A stretch of 64,000 bases of DNA from Streptomyces longwoodensis. Its GTDB lineage: Bacteria; Actinomycetota; Actinomycetes; Streptomycetales; Streptomycetaceae. Made by a program: the position numbers and the translations under genes. Of the stretch, positions 36,911 to 45,947 are shown in pieces (within the stretch, counting starts at the first letter, position 1; the number at the start of each line of letters is the position of its first letter). The DNA lies in the NCBI RefSeq assembly GCF_001514125.1, contig NZ_KQ948554.1, positions 291,018-355,017 of the forward strand. The letters run 5' to 3'. A model generated the notes under the pieces. It searched no databases, had not been told where the DNA came from, and was given only the letters and a program-made list of their open reading frames with translations.

Positions 36911-37570
36911 ATGAGCAAGACGACAGTGAAGGACGTCTCCACCGACCCCGAGCCGCAGCACGCCGGGGCCCCCGGACCGCGCGCTCTGGGCGGCAGCCGC
37001 GCGTTCGCCATCCTGCTGCTGCTCACCGGGGCGGCCGGGCTGCTCGCCGCGTGGGTCATCACGATCGACAAGTTCAAGCTGCTCGAGGCCAAGGTCGCCG
37101 GCACGAGCTTCACCCCCGGCTGCAGCCTGAACCCCGTGGTCTCCTGCGGCAGCGTCATGGAGTCCAAGCAGGCCGCCGCCTTCGGGTTCCCCAACCCGAT
37201 GCTCGGCCTGGTCGCCTACGGCATCGTGATCTGCGTCGGCATGAGCCTGCTGGCCGGCGCCCGCTTCCCGCGCTGGTACTGGCTGACCTTCAACGCCGGC
37301 ACGCTCTTCGGCGTGGGCTTCGTCACCTGGCTGCAGTTCCAGTCGCTGTACCGGATCAACGCCCTGTGCCTGTGGTGCTGCCTGGCCTGGGTCGCCACGA
37401 TCCTCATGTTCTGGTACGTCACCTCGTTCACCGTGCGCAACGGCCTGCTGCCCGGCCCGCGCTGGCTGAAGGGCTTCTTCAGCGAGTTCACCTGGGTCGT
37501 GCCCGTGCTGCACATCGGCATCATCGGGATGCTGATCCTGACCCGCTGGTGGGACTTCTGGACCAGCTGA
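36911..37570 (+). CDS. Vitamin K epoxide reductase-family (VKOR) membrane protein
   Basis: The 219-residue protein has about five membrane helices and both cysteine pairs of bacterial VKOR: Cys71 and Cys79 in the loop after TM1 (GCSLNPVVSC) and the CLWC active site at 153-156. Bacterial VKOR re-oxidises DsbA-type thiol oxidants with quinone. No DsbA domain is fused here, and no dsbA gene lies nearby, so the partner is elsewhere. ATG 36911 follows CGGAACCGGCGGA. rarA begins 43 bases downstream with its own -10-like box. Confidence 0.92.
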   Translation: MSKTTVKDVSTDPEPQHAGAPGPRALGGSRAFAILLLLTGAAGLLAAWVITIDKFKLLEAKVAGTSFTPGCSLNPVVSCGSVMESKQAAAFGFPNPMLGLVAYGIVICVGMSLLAGARFPRWYWLTFNAGTLFGVGFVTWLQFQSLYRINALCLWCCLAWVATILMFWYVTSFTVRNGLLPGPRWLKGFFSEFTWVVPVLHIGIIGMLILTRWWDFWTS

Positions 37571-37601
37571 CAGCCCCGAGGGGATTGTCAGTGCGGTGTT
37601 C

Positions 37602-37613
37602 TAGGGTTTCAGG
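37602..37613 (+). promoter_or_regulatory. -10-like box directly ahead of rarA (probable leaderless transcript)
   Basis: TAGGGT at 37602-37607 ends six bases before GTG 37614. Transcription would begin at the start codon itself. There is no Shine-Dalgarno and no convincing -35 box. Confidence 0.45.
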
Positions 37614-38969
37614 GTGGAGCCCGATCTGTTCACCGCCGCCGCCGAAGAACGCCAGGAGAAGGACCCGTCGGCCAGCCCCCTGGCGGTCCGCATGCGCCCC
37701 CGCACCCTCGACGAGGTCGTGGGGCAGCAACACCTGCTGAAACCGGGTTCACCCCTGCGCCGCCTGGTCGGCGAGGGTGCCAAGGGCCCGGCCGGCCCCT
37801 CCTCGGTGATCCTCTGGGGCCCGCCCGGCACCGGCAAGACCACCCTGGCCTACGTCGTCTCCAAGGCCACCAACAAGCGCTTCGTGGAACTGTCCGCGAT
37901 CACCGCCGGCGTCAAGGAGGTCCGCGCGGTCATCGACGGCGCCCGCCGCGCCTCGGGCGGCTACGGCCAGGAGACCGTCCTCTTCCTCGACGAGATCCAC
38001 CGCTTCAGCAAGGCCCAGCAGGACTCCCTGCTGCCCGCCGTCGAGAACCGCTGGGTGACCCTGATCGCCGCGACCACCGAGAACCCGTACTTCTCGGTCA
38101 TCTCCCCGCTGCTGTCCCGCTCGCTGCTGCTCACCCTCGAACCCCTCACCGACGACGACCTGCGCGGCCTGCTGCGCCGCGCCCTCACCGACGAGCGCGG
38201 CCTCAAGGGCGCCGTCACCCTCCCCGAGGACACCGAGGCCCACCTCCTGCGCATCGCCGGGGGCGACGCCCGCCGCGCCCTGACCGCCCTGGAGGCCGCC
38301 GCCGGGGCCGCCCTCGACCAGGACGCGGCGCAGATCGACCTCGCCACGCTGGAGCAGACCGTCGACCGCGCCGCCGTCACGTACGACCGCGACGGCGACC
38401 AGCACTACGACGTGGCCAGCGCCCTCATCAAGTCCATCCGCGGCTCCGACGTGGACGCCGCCCTGCACTACCTGGCCCGGATGATCGAGGCCGGCGAGGA
38501 CCCCCGGTTCATCGCCCGCCGCCTGATGATCTCCGCCAGCGAGGACATCGGCCTGGCCGACCCCAACGCCCTGCCGATCGCGGTCGCCGCCGCCCAGGCC
38601 GTCGCCATGATCGGCTTCCCCGAGGCCGCGCTCACCCTCAGCCACGCCACCATCGCGCTCGCCCTGGCTCCCAAGTCCAACGCCGCGACCACCGCCATCG
38701 GCGCCGCCCTGGACGACGTGCGCAAGGGACTGGCCGGCCCCGTCCCGGCCCACCTGCGCGACGGCCACTACAAGGGCGCCGCCAAGCTCGGCCACGCCCA
38801 GGGCTACGTGTACCCGCACGACGTGCCCGAGGGCATCGCCGAGCAGCAGTACGCGCCGGACGCCCTGAAGGACCGCACGTACTACACCCCGACCCGGCAC
38901 GGCGCGGAGGCGCGGTACGCGGACGCCGTGGAGTGGACCCGCCAGCACCTCGGTCGCAAGCGGTCCTGA
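37614..38969 (+). CDS. rarA: Replication-associated recombination protein A (RarA/MgsA) AAA+ ATPase
   Basis: The 451-residue AAA+ protein has Walker A GPPGTGKTTLAY near 62, Walker B LFLDEIHRFSKAQQD near 122, sensor 1 AATTENPYFSV near 152, and the C-terminal tetramerisation region with ARRLMISASEDIGLADP near 302 and GHYKGAAKLGHAQGY. These are diagnostic of RarA (WRNIP1/Mgs1 family), which acts at stalled replication forks and is related to the clamp loader. GTG 37614 is the start; the mRNA may be leaderless. Confidence 0.96.
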   Translation: MEPDLFTAAAEERQEKDPSASPLAVRMRPRTLDEVVGQQHLLKPGSPLRRLVGEGAKGPAGPSSVILWGPPGTGKTTLAYVVSKATNKRFVELSAITAGVKEVRAVIDGARRASGGYGQETVLFLDEIHRFSKAQQDSLLPAVENRWVTLIAATTENPYFSVISPLLSRSLLLTLEPLTDDDLRGLLRRALTDERGLKGAVTLPEDTEAHLLRIAGGDARRALTALEAAAGAALDQDAAQIDLATLEQTVDRAAVTYDRDGDQHYDVASALIKSIRGSDVDAALHYLARMIEAGEDPRFIARRLMISASEDIGLADPNALPIAVAAAQAVAMIGFPEAALTLSHATIALALAPKSNAATTAIGAALDDVRKGLAGPVPAHLRDGHYKGAAKLGHAQGYVYPHDVPEGIAEQQYAPDALKDRTYYTPTRHGAEARYADAVEWTRQHLGRKRS

Positions 38970-39267
38970 GCGGCCTGTAGACTGACCCGAAGTGCCGAGT
39001 CCCGCGCTGTCAGAGCGGGACAACCGGCCGGAGACCCCCTCGGGGGACTCCAGGAGCGTCGCGCACCGTCGAACGGTGTCGCGGGCCGCCCACCACCACC
39101 CGGTTCCCGGGACAGGTCGGTGGGCCACTCGCGTGCTGCACGTAGTTGCCCAGACCAGGGGAGCGGCTGCCCGGCAGGTCCCCAGCGGACCCGGCGGGTT
39201 TCCCCGGCTGCGGATGCGACCTCCCTGAACCCTGACGAGCCGGAAACAGCGAAAAGAGATTGAGACA
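38970..39267 (+). promoter_or_regulatory. rpsD promoter and long structured 5' leader
   Basis: A -10 box TAGACT at 38978-38983 begins a leader of about 280 bases. It holds several hairpins: GTCCCGC/GCGGGAC at 38999-39021, a CCCC/GGGG hairpin at 39031-39050, and CACCGT/ACGGTG around CGA at 39064-39078. S4 represses its own operon by binding leader RNA in several bacteria, so an S4-responsive leader is plausible but unproven. Confidence 0.5.
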
Positions 39268-39882
39268 GTGGCGAACCAGTCCCGCCCCAAGGTCAAGAAG
39301 TCGCGTGCCCTCGGCATCGCGCTGACCCCGAAGGCCGTCAAGTACTTCGAGGCCCGCCCCTACCCGCCGGGTGAGCACGGCCGCGGCCGCAAGCAGAACT
39401 CGGACTACAAGGTCCGTCTGCTGGAGAAGCAGCGTCTGCGCGCGCAGTACGACCTCTCCGAGCGCCAGCTGGTCCGCGCCTACGAGCGCGCGTCCAAGGT
39501 CCAGGGCAAGACCGGTGAGGCCCTGATCGTGGAGCTCGAGCGCCGTCTCGACGCCCTGGTCCTGCGTTCGGGCATCGCCCGCACCATCTACCAGGCCCGT
39601 CAGATGGTCGTCCACGGCCACATCGAGGTCAACGGCCAGAAGGTCGACAAGCCGTCGTTCCGCGTCCGTCCCGACGACGTCGTGATGGTCCGCGAGCGCA
39701 GCCGCGAGAAGACCCTCTTCCAGATCGCCCGCGAGGGTGGCTTCGCCCCCGACGGTGAGACCCCGCGCTACCTGCAGGTGAACCTCAAGGCCCTGGCGTT
39801 CCGCCTGGACCGCGAGCCGAACCGCAAGGAGATCCCGGTGATCTGCGACGAGCAGCTCGTCGTCGAGTACTACGCCCGCTGA
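39268..39882 (+). CDS. rpsD: 30S ribosomal protein S4, zinc-independent (C-minus) form
   Basis: The 204-residue protein has the S4 N-terminal domain and the S4 RNA-binding fold (LERRLDALVLRSGIA... VVHGHIEVNGQKVDKPSF, near 91-135). The N-terminus lacks the four-cysteine zinc motif found in many S4 proteins; the only cysteine is in the C-terminus (ICDEQLV). This is the zinc-free form. GTG 39268 lies after AGAGATTGAGACA. S4 nucleates 16S rRNA assembly. Here it is monocistronic, away from the alpha operon where rpsD lies in many bacteria. Confidence 0.98.
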   Translation: MANQSRPKVKKSRALGIALTPKAVKYFEARPYPPGEHGRGRKQNSDYKVRLLEKQRLRAQYDLSERQLVRAYERASKVQGKTGEALIVELERRLDALVLRSGIARTIYQARQMVVHGHIEVNGQKVDKPSFRVRPDDVVMVRERSREKTLFQIAREGGFAPDGETPRYLQVNLKALAFRLDREPNRKEIPVICDEQLVVEYYAR

Positions 39883-39927
39883 TCACGGATCGACGGTCGT
39901 AGGACCCGCAGCACTGGAACCCGTCGT

Positions 39928-39960
39928 CCCGCCGCCCTCCCGGGCGGCCGGGGCGGCGGG
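39928..39960 (+). terminator. Terminator after rpsD
   Basis: CCCGCCGCC pairs with GGCGGCGGG, the latter followed by the T/C-rich TTCTTCC. It lies 46 bases after the rpsD stop. Confidence 0.75.
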
Positions 39961-40064
39961 TTCTTCCGTCCCCGGCCCGGCGCCAATCGAGTACGGGGCG
40001 CCGCCCCCGGCGCGATAGGCTCGACCCCTGTCAACAGTGACCGAAGAGCGGAAGCGGGTGCGCA

Positions 40065-40496
40065 GTGTCCGGTGGAGAGGTGGCCGGCATCCTGGTGGCC
40101 GTCTTCTGGGCGATCCTGGTCTCCTTCCTCGCCGTCGCGCTGGCGAGGCTGGCCCAGACGCTCAGGGCGACCACCAAGCTCGTGGCGGACGTGACCGACC
40201 AGGCCGTCCCGCTGCTGGCCGACGCCTCCGCGGCGGTGCGGTCCGCGCAGACCCAGATCGACCGGGTCGACGCGATCGCCTCGGACGTCCAGGAGGTCAC
40301 GTCCAACGCCTCCGCGCTCTCGACCACCGTCGCCTCCACCTTCGGGGGGCCGCTGGTCAAGGTCGCCGCCTTCGGTTACGGCGTCCGCCGCGCCCTCGGC
40401 GGCCGCAAGGAGAACGCGCCCGCCCGGGAGCCCCGGCGCACGGTGATCGTGGGCCGCACCGTCCCGGCCGCACGGCGGAAGAACCGGCGAAAGTAG
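40065..40496 (+). CDS. DUF948 small membrane protein
   Basis: The 143-residue protein has an N-terminal membrane span (about 7-28) and a helical DUF948 region (about 30-90, with many Ala, Val and Asp), then a basic tail (RRKNRRK). The family is widespread in Gram-positive bacteria and has no known activity. GTG 40065 is the start. The next gene starts 12 bases downstream and alaS follows that, so the three probably share a transcript. Confidence 0.87.
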   Translation: MSGGEVAGILVAVFWAILVSFLAVALARLAQTLRATTKLVADVTDQAVPLLADASAAVRSAQTQIDRVDAIASDVQEVTSNASALSTTVASTFGGPLVKVAAFGYGVRRALGGRKENAPAREPRRTVIVGRTVPAARRKNRRK

Positions 40497-40508
40497 GAGC
40501 CAGCTCAG

Positions 40509-40853
40509 ATGTTCCGCCGTACCTTCTGGTTCACCTCCGGTGTGGCCGCCGGTGTCTGGGCCACCACCAAGGTGAACCGCAAGATCAAGCAGCTGACCCC
40601 CGAGAGCCTCGCCGTCGCCGCCGCCCACAAGGCGCTGGAGACCGGCCAGCGGCTCAAGGACCGGGCCGTCGGCTTCGCGCACGACGTGCGCGACAACATG
40701 GCCCAGCGGGAGGACGAGCTGGGGGAGGCGCTGGGCATCAACGCCGCCCCCGAACTCCCCGCACCCCGGCGCTACACCGCCCTGGAGAACAGCAACCCCT
40801 CGCAGTACGTCGCCCCGCCGACGCACTCGTACAACCGGAATGAGGACCACTGA
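40509..40853 (+). CDS. DUF6167-like small membrane-associated protein
   Basis: The 114-residue protein starts with a short hydrophobic stretch (RTFWFTSGVAAGVWATTKV), then a basic helical part (about 20-75) and a polar Pro/Asn tail. It matches from memory a streptomycete family found just ahead of alaS. Function is unknown. Its TGA stop overlaps the alaS ATG in TGATG, so alaS translation is coupled. Confidence 0.82.
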   Translation: MFRRTFWFTSGVAAGVWATTKVNRKIKQLTPESLAVAAAHKALETGQRLKDRAVGFAHDVRDNMAQREDELGEALGINAAPELPAPRRYTALENSNPSQYVAPPTHSYNRNEDH

Positions 40854-43525
40854 TGGAGTCGGCCGAGATTCGCCGCCGTTGGCTGAGCTTCTTCGAGGAG
40901 CGCGGGCACACCGTCGTCCCTTCGGCGTCGCTCATCGCGGACGACCCGACTCTGCTCCTCGTCCCCGCCGGCATGGTGCCCTTCAAGCCCTACTTCCTCG
41001 GTGAGGTCAAGCCGCCCTTCGACCGCGCCACCAGCGTGCAGAAGTGCGTGCGCACGCCCGACATCGAAGAGGTCGGCAAGACCACGCGGCACGGCACGTT
41101 CTTCCAGATGTGCGGCAACTTCTCGTTCGGCGACTACTTCAAGGAAGGCGCCATCAAGCTCGCCTGGGAGCTGCTCACCAGCTCCCAGGACCAGGGCGGT
41201 TACGGCCTGGAGCCGGAGAAGCTCTGGATCACCGTCTACCAGGACGACGACGAGGCCGAGCGCATCTGGCACGACGTCGTCGGCGTGCCGATGGAGCGCA
41301 TCCAGCGCCTGGGCAAGAAGGACAACTTCTGGTCCATGGGCGTACCCGGCCCGTGCGGCCCCTGCTCCGAGATCAACTACGACCGCGGCCCCGAGTTCGG
41401 CGCCGAGGGCGGCCCCGCCGTCAACGACGAGCGGTACGTGGAGATCTGGAACCTCGTCTTCATGCAGTACGAGCGGGGCGAGGGCACCGGCAAGGACGAC
41501 TTCGAGATCCTCGGGGACCTGCCGAGCAAGAACATCGACACCGGTCTCGGCCTCGAACGCCTCGCCATGATCCTGCAGGGCGTGCAGAACATGTACGAGA
41601 TCGACACCTCGATGGCCGTCATCGACACGGCCACCGAGCTGACCGGCGTCCGCTACGGCGACGCCCACGCCTCGGACGTGTCCCTGCGCGTGGTCACCGA
41701 CCACATGCGCACCGCCACCATGCTCATCGGCGACGGCGTCACCCCCGGCAACGAGGGCCGCGGCTACGTGCTGCGCCGCATCATGCGCCGCGCCATCCGC
41801 AACATGCGCCTGCTCGGCGCCACCGGACCGGTCGTCCAGGACCTGATCGACACCGTCATCAGGATGATGGGCCGGCAGTACCCCGAGCTCGTCACCGACC
41901 GCGAGCGGATCGAGAAGGTGGCCCTCGCCGAGGAGAACGCCTTCCTCAAGACGCTGAAGGCCGGCACCAACATCCTCGACACCGCCGTCACCGAGACCAA
42001 GCAGGCCGGCGGCACCGTCCTGGCCGGCGACAAGGCCTTCCTGCTCCACGACACCTGGGGCTTCCCGATCGACCTCACCCTGGAGATGGCCGCCGAGCAG
42101 GGGCTGTCCGTGGACGAGGACGGCTTCCGCCGCCTGATGAAGGAACAGCGGGAGCGCGCCAAGGCCGACGCCCAGGCCAAGAAGACCGGCCACGCCGACC
42201 TCGGTGCCTACCGCGAGATCGCGGACCGGGCCGGCGCCACCGACTTCATCGGCTACACCGACACCGACGCCGAGTCCACGGTCGTCGGCATCCTGGTCGA
42301 CGGCGTGTCCTCCCCGGCCGCCACCGAGGGCGACGAGGTCGAGATCGTCCTCGACCGCACCCCGTTCTACGCCGAGGGCGGCGGCCAGATCGGCGACACC
42401 GGCCGCATCAGGACCGACTCCGGCGCCGTCATCGAGGTGCGCGACTGCCAGAAGCCGGTGCCGGGCGTCTACGTCCACAAGGGCGTCGTCCAGGTCGGCG
42501 AGGTCACCGTCGGTGCCACGGCCCACGCCTCGATCGACGCCCGCCGCCGCAAGGCCATCGCCCGCGCCCACTCGGCCACCCACCTGACCCACCAGGCCCT
42601 GCGCGACGCCCTCGGCCCGACGGCCGCCCAGGCCGGCTCCGAGAACCAGCCCGGCCGCTTCCGCTTCGACTTCGGATCCCCGTCCGCCGTGCCGACGGCC
42701 GTGATGACCGACGTCGAGCAGAAGATCAACGAGGTGCTCGCCCGCGACCTCGACGTGCGCGCCGACGTCATGGGCATCGACGAGGCCAAGAAGCAGGGCG
42801 CCATCGCCGAGTTCGGCGAGAAGTACGGCGAGCGCGTCCGCGTGGTGACCATCGGCGACTTCTCCAAGGAGCTGTGCGGCGGCACGCACGTGCACAACAC
42901 CGCCCAGCTGGGCCTGGTGAAGCTGCTCGGCGAGTCGTCGATCGGTTCGGGTGTCCGCCGCATCGAGGCCCTGGTAGGCGTCGACGCCTATAACTTCCTC
43001 GCCCGCGAGCACACGGTCGTCGCCCAGCTCCAGGAGCTGGTCAAGGGACGCCCGGAGGAGCTGCCGGAGAAGGTCTCCGCGATGCTCGGCAAGCTGAAGG
43101 ACGCCGAGAAGGAGATCGAGAAGTTCCGCGCCGAGAAGGTCCTGCAGGCCGCCGCCGGACTGGCCGAGTCCGCCAAGGACGTGCGCGGCGTCGCCGTCGT
43201 CACCGGCCAGGTGCCCGACGGCACCACGCCGGACGACCTGCGCAAGCTGGTCCTGGACGTGCGCGGCCGCATCCAGGGCGGGCGGGCCGCGGTCGTGGCC
43301 CTGTTCACGGTCAACAACGGCAAGCCGCTCACGGTCATCGCCACCAACGAGGCCGCCCGTGAGCGGGGCCTCAAGGCCGGCGACCTGGTCCGCACCGCCG
43401 CCAAGACCCTCGGCGGCGGTGGCGGCGGCAAGCCCGACGTCGCCCAGGGCGGCGGCCAGAACCCGGCCGCCGTCGGCGAGGCCGTCGACGCCGTCGAGCG
43501 GCTCGTCGCCGACACCGCCAAGTGA
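40853..43525 (+). CDS. alaS: Alanyl-tRNA synthetase
   Basis: The 890-residue class II enzyme has the full domain order: the aminoacylation core (1-440, with FFQMCGNFSFGDYFKEGAI near 83), the editing domain with zinc ligands HSATHLTHQ near 565 and CGGTH near 669, and the oligomerisation/C-Ala region from about 730 with the Gly-rich end GGGGGGKPDVAQGGG. ATG 40853 overlaps the upstream stop. The stop overlaps ruvX's GTG start (GTGA). The order alaS-ruvX-mltG-aroE is conserved in mycobacteria. Confidence 0.98.
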   Translation: MESAEIRRRWLSFFEERGHTVVPSASLIADDPTLLLVPAGMVPFKPYFLGEVKPPFDRATSVQKCVRTPDIEEVGKTTRHGTFFQMCGNFSFGDYFKEGAIKLAWELLTSSQDQGGYGLEPEKLWITVYQDDDEAERIWHDVVGVPMERIQRLGKKDNFWSMGVPGPCGPCSEINYDRGPEFGAEGGPAVNDERYVEIWNLVFMQYERGEGTGKDDFEILGDLPSKNIDTGLGLERLAMILQGVQNMYEIDTSMAVIDTATELTGVRYGDAHASDVSLRVVTDHMRTATMLIGDGVTPGNEGRGYVLRRIMRRAIRNMRLLGATGPVVQDLIDTVIRMMGRQYPELVTDRERIEKVALAEENAFLKTLKAGTNILDTAVTETKQAGGTVLAGDKAFLLHDTWGFPIDLTLEMAAEQGLSVDEDGFRRLMKEQRERAKADAQAKKTGHADLGAYREIADRAGATDFIGYTDTDAESTVVGILVDGVSSPAATEGDEVEIVLDRTPFYAEGGGQIGDTGRIRTDSGAVIEVRDCQKPVPGVYVHKGVVQVGEVTVGATAHASIDARRRKAIARAHSATHLTHQALRDALGPTAAQAGSENQPGRFRFDFGSPSAVPTAVMTDVEQKINEVLARDLDVRADVMGIDEAKKQGAIAEFGEKYGERVRVVTIGDFSKELCGGTHVHNTAQLGLVKLLGESSIGSGVRRIEALVGVDAYNFLAREHTVVAQLQELVKGRPEELPEKVSAMLGKLKDAEKEIEKFRAEKVLQAAAGLAESAKDVRGVAVVTGQVPDGTTPDDLRKLVLDVRGRIQGGRAAVVALFTVNNGKPLTVIATNEAARERGLKAGDLVRTAAKTLGGGGGGKPDVAQGGGQNPAAVGEAVDAVERLVADTAK

Positions 43526-44022
43526 GCGCCGCGGGCGGAGAGGACGGCGGCCCGGTCATGCGCCGCGGCCGTCGCCTCGCCGTCGACGTCGGGGACGCCC
43601 GGATCGGGGTCGCCTCGTGCGACCCCGACGGGATCCTCGCGACGCCGGTGGAGACCGTGCCGGGCCGGGACGTCCCCGCGGCGCACCGCAGGCTGCGGCA
43701 ACTCGTCGAGGAGTACGAGCCCATCGAGGTCGTCGTCGGCCTCCCCCGCTCCCTCAAGGGGGGCGAGGGCCCGGCGGCGGCCAAGGTCCGCGTGTTCGCC
43801 CGGGAACTGGCCCGCATGATCGCGCCGATCGGGGTCAGACTGGTGGACGAGCGCATGACGACCGTGACGGCCAGTCAAGGACTGCGCGCCTCCGGCGTGA
43901 AGTCCAAGAAGGGCCGCTCCGTCATCGATCAGGCGGCCGCAGTGATCATCCTGCAGCAGGCGCTGGAATCCGAACGGGTGTCAGGCAGACCACCCGGCGA
44001 GGGCGTCGAAGTGGTCATCTGA
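43522..44022 (+). CDS. ruvX: YqgF/RuvX-family nuclease (putative pre-16S rRNA nuclease)
   Basis: The 166-residue protein has an RNase H-like fold. Conserved residues are visible in AVDVGDARIGVA near 20, VVGLPRSLKG near 72, DERMTTV near 110 and DQAAAVIILQ near 139. The family processes the 5' end of 16S rRNA in E. coli and is linked to Holliday junction resolution in mycobacteria; which applies here is not known. GTG 43522 overlaps the alaS stop, with ATG 43558 (12 codons in) as an alternative. Confidence 0.93.
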   Translation: MSAAGGEDGGPVMRRGRRLAVDVGDARIGVASCDPDGILATPVETVPGRDVPAAHRRLRQLVEEYEPIEVVVGLPRSLKGGEGPAAAKVRVFARELARMIAPIGVRLVDERMTTVTASQGLRASGVKSKKGRSVIDQAAAVIILQQALESERVSGRPPGEGVEVVI

Positions 44023-44048
44023 TCGCGATACGGTAACGTTCCGCGCGA

Positions 44049-44075
44049 TGCGGCGGTGTTCGAACAGCCGCCGCA
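44049..44075 (+). terminator. Hairpin between ruvX and mltG
   Basis: TGCGGCGGTGTT pairs with AACA, a bulged G and CCGCCGCA around CGAA-type loop bases. It begins 27 bases after ruvX. It could end the alaS transcript or act as a processing site. Confidence 0.5.
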
Positions 44076-44144
44076 CAGCAAGAGACGGAACGGACGCCGG
44101 GCCCGCCGGCCGCGTGACCGCCGCCTCGCGGCTCTAGGGGATCG

Positions 44145-45947
44145 ATGACTGAGTATGGCCGGGGCCAGGGCTCCGAACCGTGGCCTCCCGAGGACCCGTT
44201 GTACGGGGACGGAGGATGGGGAGGGCAGCAGCCCCACGCGGGCCACCAGCCTGCCCACGGCGGCCAGCAGCACCCGCAGCAGCCCCACCAGCAGGCGCAG
44301 TACGGCGACTGGGGTGGGCACCAGGGCCACGCCCCGGGCCAGGAGCCGTACGGCCGGCAGCAGTACGACCAGCAGCAGTACGCCGGCGGGCAGTACCAGG
44401 GCGGTCACCAGCAGTACCCCGAGCAGCACCAGCAGTACGGCGACCAGCAGCAGTACCCCCCGGCGGACCACGAGCAGTACGGCGAGCAGCAGCAGTACGC
44501 CCACCAGGGACAGCAGGTGTACCAGCAGGGGGGCTGGGACGGCACCGGCACGCACGCGCACGTGCCGTACGCCGCCGACCCCGGTGACCCCTACGGGCAG
44601 CAGCCCGCGGCCTACGGTGCCGAGCAGCCCGACCACTACGGCACCCCGGACGCCTACCCGCCGCCGGAGCCGCCCGGCCGCCGCGGGGCCGAACCGGAGC
44701 CCGAGGCCGAGCCGCCCACCACGACCGACTGGGACCCCGGACCCGACCGGGGCGAGCACGCCTTCTTCGCGGGCGGGGACACCGCCGTGGACACGGACGA
44801 CGCCGACGACGACGAGCCGGGCGGCACCGGCCGCCGCGGGCGGGGCGGCAAGGGCGACAAGAAGAAGAAGCGCCGCAACGGCTGTGCCTGTCTGGTGGTG
44901 CTGCTGGTGTTCGGCGGCGGCCTCGCCGGCGTCTCGTACGTCGGCTACACCTTCTACCAGAACCGTTACGCCTCGGCCCCCGACTACTCGGGCGACGGCA
45001 CCGGCCAGACCGTCAGCATCGAGGTGCCCAAGGGCGCGGGCGGCGCGGAGATCGGCCGCCGGCTGAAGGAGGCCGGCGTCGTCAAGAGCGTCGACGCCTT
45101 CGTGTCGGCGTTCACGCACAACCCCGAGGGCGACAAGATCCAGGCCGGCGCGTACATCCTGAAGAAGCAGATGTCCGCCTCCAGCGCCGTCGAGATGATG
45201 CTCGACCCGAAGAGCCAGGCCAACGTGATGGTCAAGCCGGGCCAGCGCAACGTGCAGGTCTACCAGGCCATCGACGACAAGCTCGGCCTGTCCGCCGGCA
45301 CCACGAAGGGCGTCGCCCGCAAGGAGTACGCGGACCTCGGACTGCCGAGCTGGGCGAAGGGCGGCGAGAGCGTCAAGGACCCGCTGGAGGGCTTCCTCTA
45401 CCCGGGCACCTATGCGGCGGCCAAGGGCATGAAGCCCGAGGCGGTCCTCAAGGAGATGGTCCAGCAGGCCGACGCGGCGTACGCCAAGTACGACCTGGCG
45501 GACAAGGCCAAGCAGTTCAAGCTGGACGGCCCGATGCAGGTCATCACGGTGGCGAGCCTGGTCCAGGCCGAGGGCAAGACCATCGATGACTACCGCAAGA
45601 TGGCCGAGGTCGTCTACAACCGCCTCGACTACTCCAACCCCGAGACCTACGGGTTCCTCCAGTTCGACTCGACGTACAACTACGTGAAGAACCAGAGCAA
45701 CATCGACATCTCGCTGGCGGAGATCAAGCAGAACAAGGACCCGTACAACACCTACAGCCACAAGGGACTGCCGCCCGGGCCGATCGGCAACCCGGGCGAG
45801 ACCGCCCTGAAGGCGACGCTCGACCCGACCGACGATGGCTGGTACTACTTCGTGGCGACCGACGGCGTCAGCAAGACCGAGTTCGCCCGCACCCATGCGG
45901 ACTTCGAGAAGCTCAGGGACAAGTTCAATGCACGCTCGGACGACTGA
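44145..45947 (+). CDS. mltG: Endolytic murein transglycosylase MltG with a prion-like N-terminal region
   Basis: The 600-residue protein has a cytoplasmic N-terminal region of about 245 residues, one membrane span (about 247-268) and an extracytoplasmic YceG/MltG domain. The latter has a LysM-like subdomain near 285-330 and the catalytic region ASLVQAEG near 468 with VVYNRL and LQFDSTYNY. MltG cuts nascent glycan strands and sets their length. Residues 25-135 are almost only Gln, Tyr, Gly, His and Pro, with repeated QQQYG-type units; E. coli MltG has no such region. ATG 44145 is the start. The 3' end overlaps aroE by 20 bases. Confidence 0.95.
   Translation: MTEYGRGQGSEPWPPEDPLYGDGGWGGQQPHAGHQPAHGGQQHPQQPHQQAQYGDWGGHQGHAPGQEPYGRQQYDQQQYAGGQYQGGHQQYPEQHQQYGDQQQYPPADHEQYGEQQQYAHQGQQVYQQGGWDGTGTHAHVPYAADPGDPYGQQPAAYGAEQPDHYGTPDAYPPPEPPGRRGAEPEPEAEPPTTTDWDPGPDRGEHAFFAGGDTAVDTDDADDDEPGGTGRRGRGGKGDKKKKRRNGCACLVVLLVFGGGLAGVSYVGYTFYQNRYASAPDYSGDGTGQTVSIEVPKGAGGAEIGRRLKEAGVVKSVDAFVSAFTHNPEGDKIQAGAYILKKQMSASSAVEMMLDPKSQANVMVKPGQRNVQVYQAIDDKLGLSAGTTKGVARKEYADLGLPSWAKGGESVKDPLEGFLYPGTYAAAKGMKPEAVLKEMVQQADAAYAKYDLADKAKQFKLDGPMQVITVASLVQAEGKTIDDYRKMAEVVYNRLDYSNPETYGFLQFDSTYNYVKNQSNIDISLAEIKQNKDPYNTYSHKGLPPGPIGNPGETALKATLDPTDDGWYYFVATDGVSKTEFARTHADFEKLRDKFNARSDD

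Noticed and set aside
40772..43012. A long minus-strand frame opposite alaS
   Set aside because: AlaS is complete and well conserved on the plus strand; the antisense frame has no recognisable domain or ribosome site.
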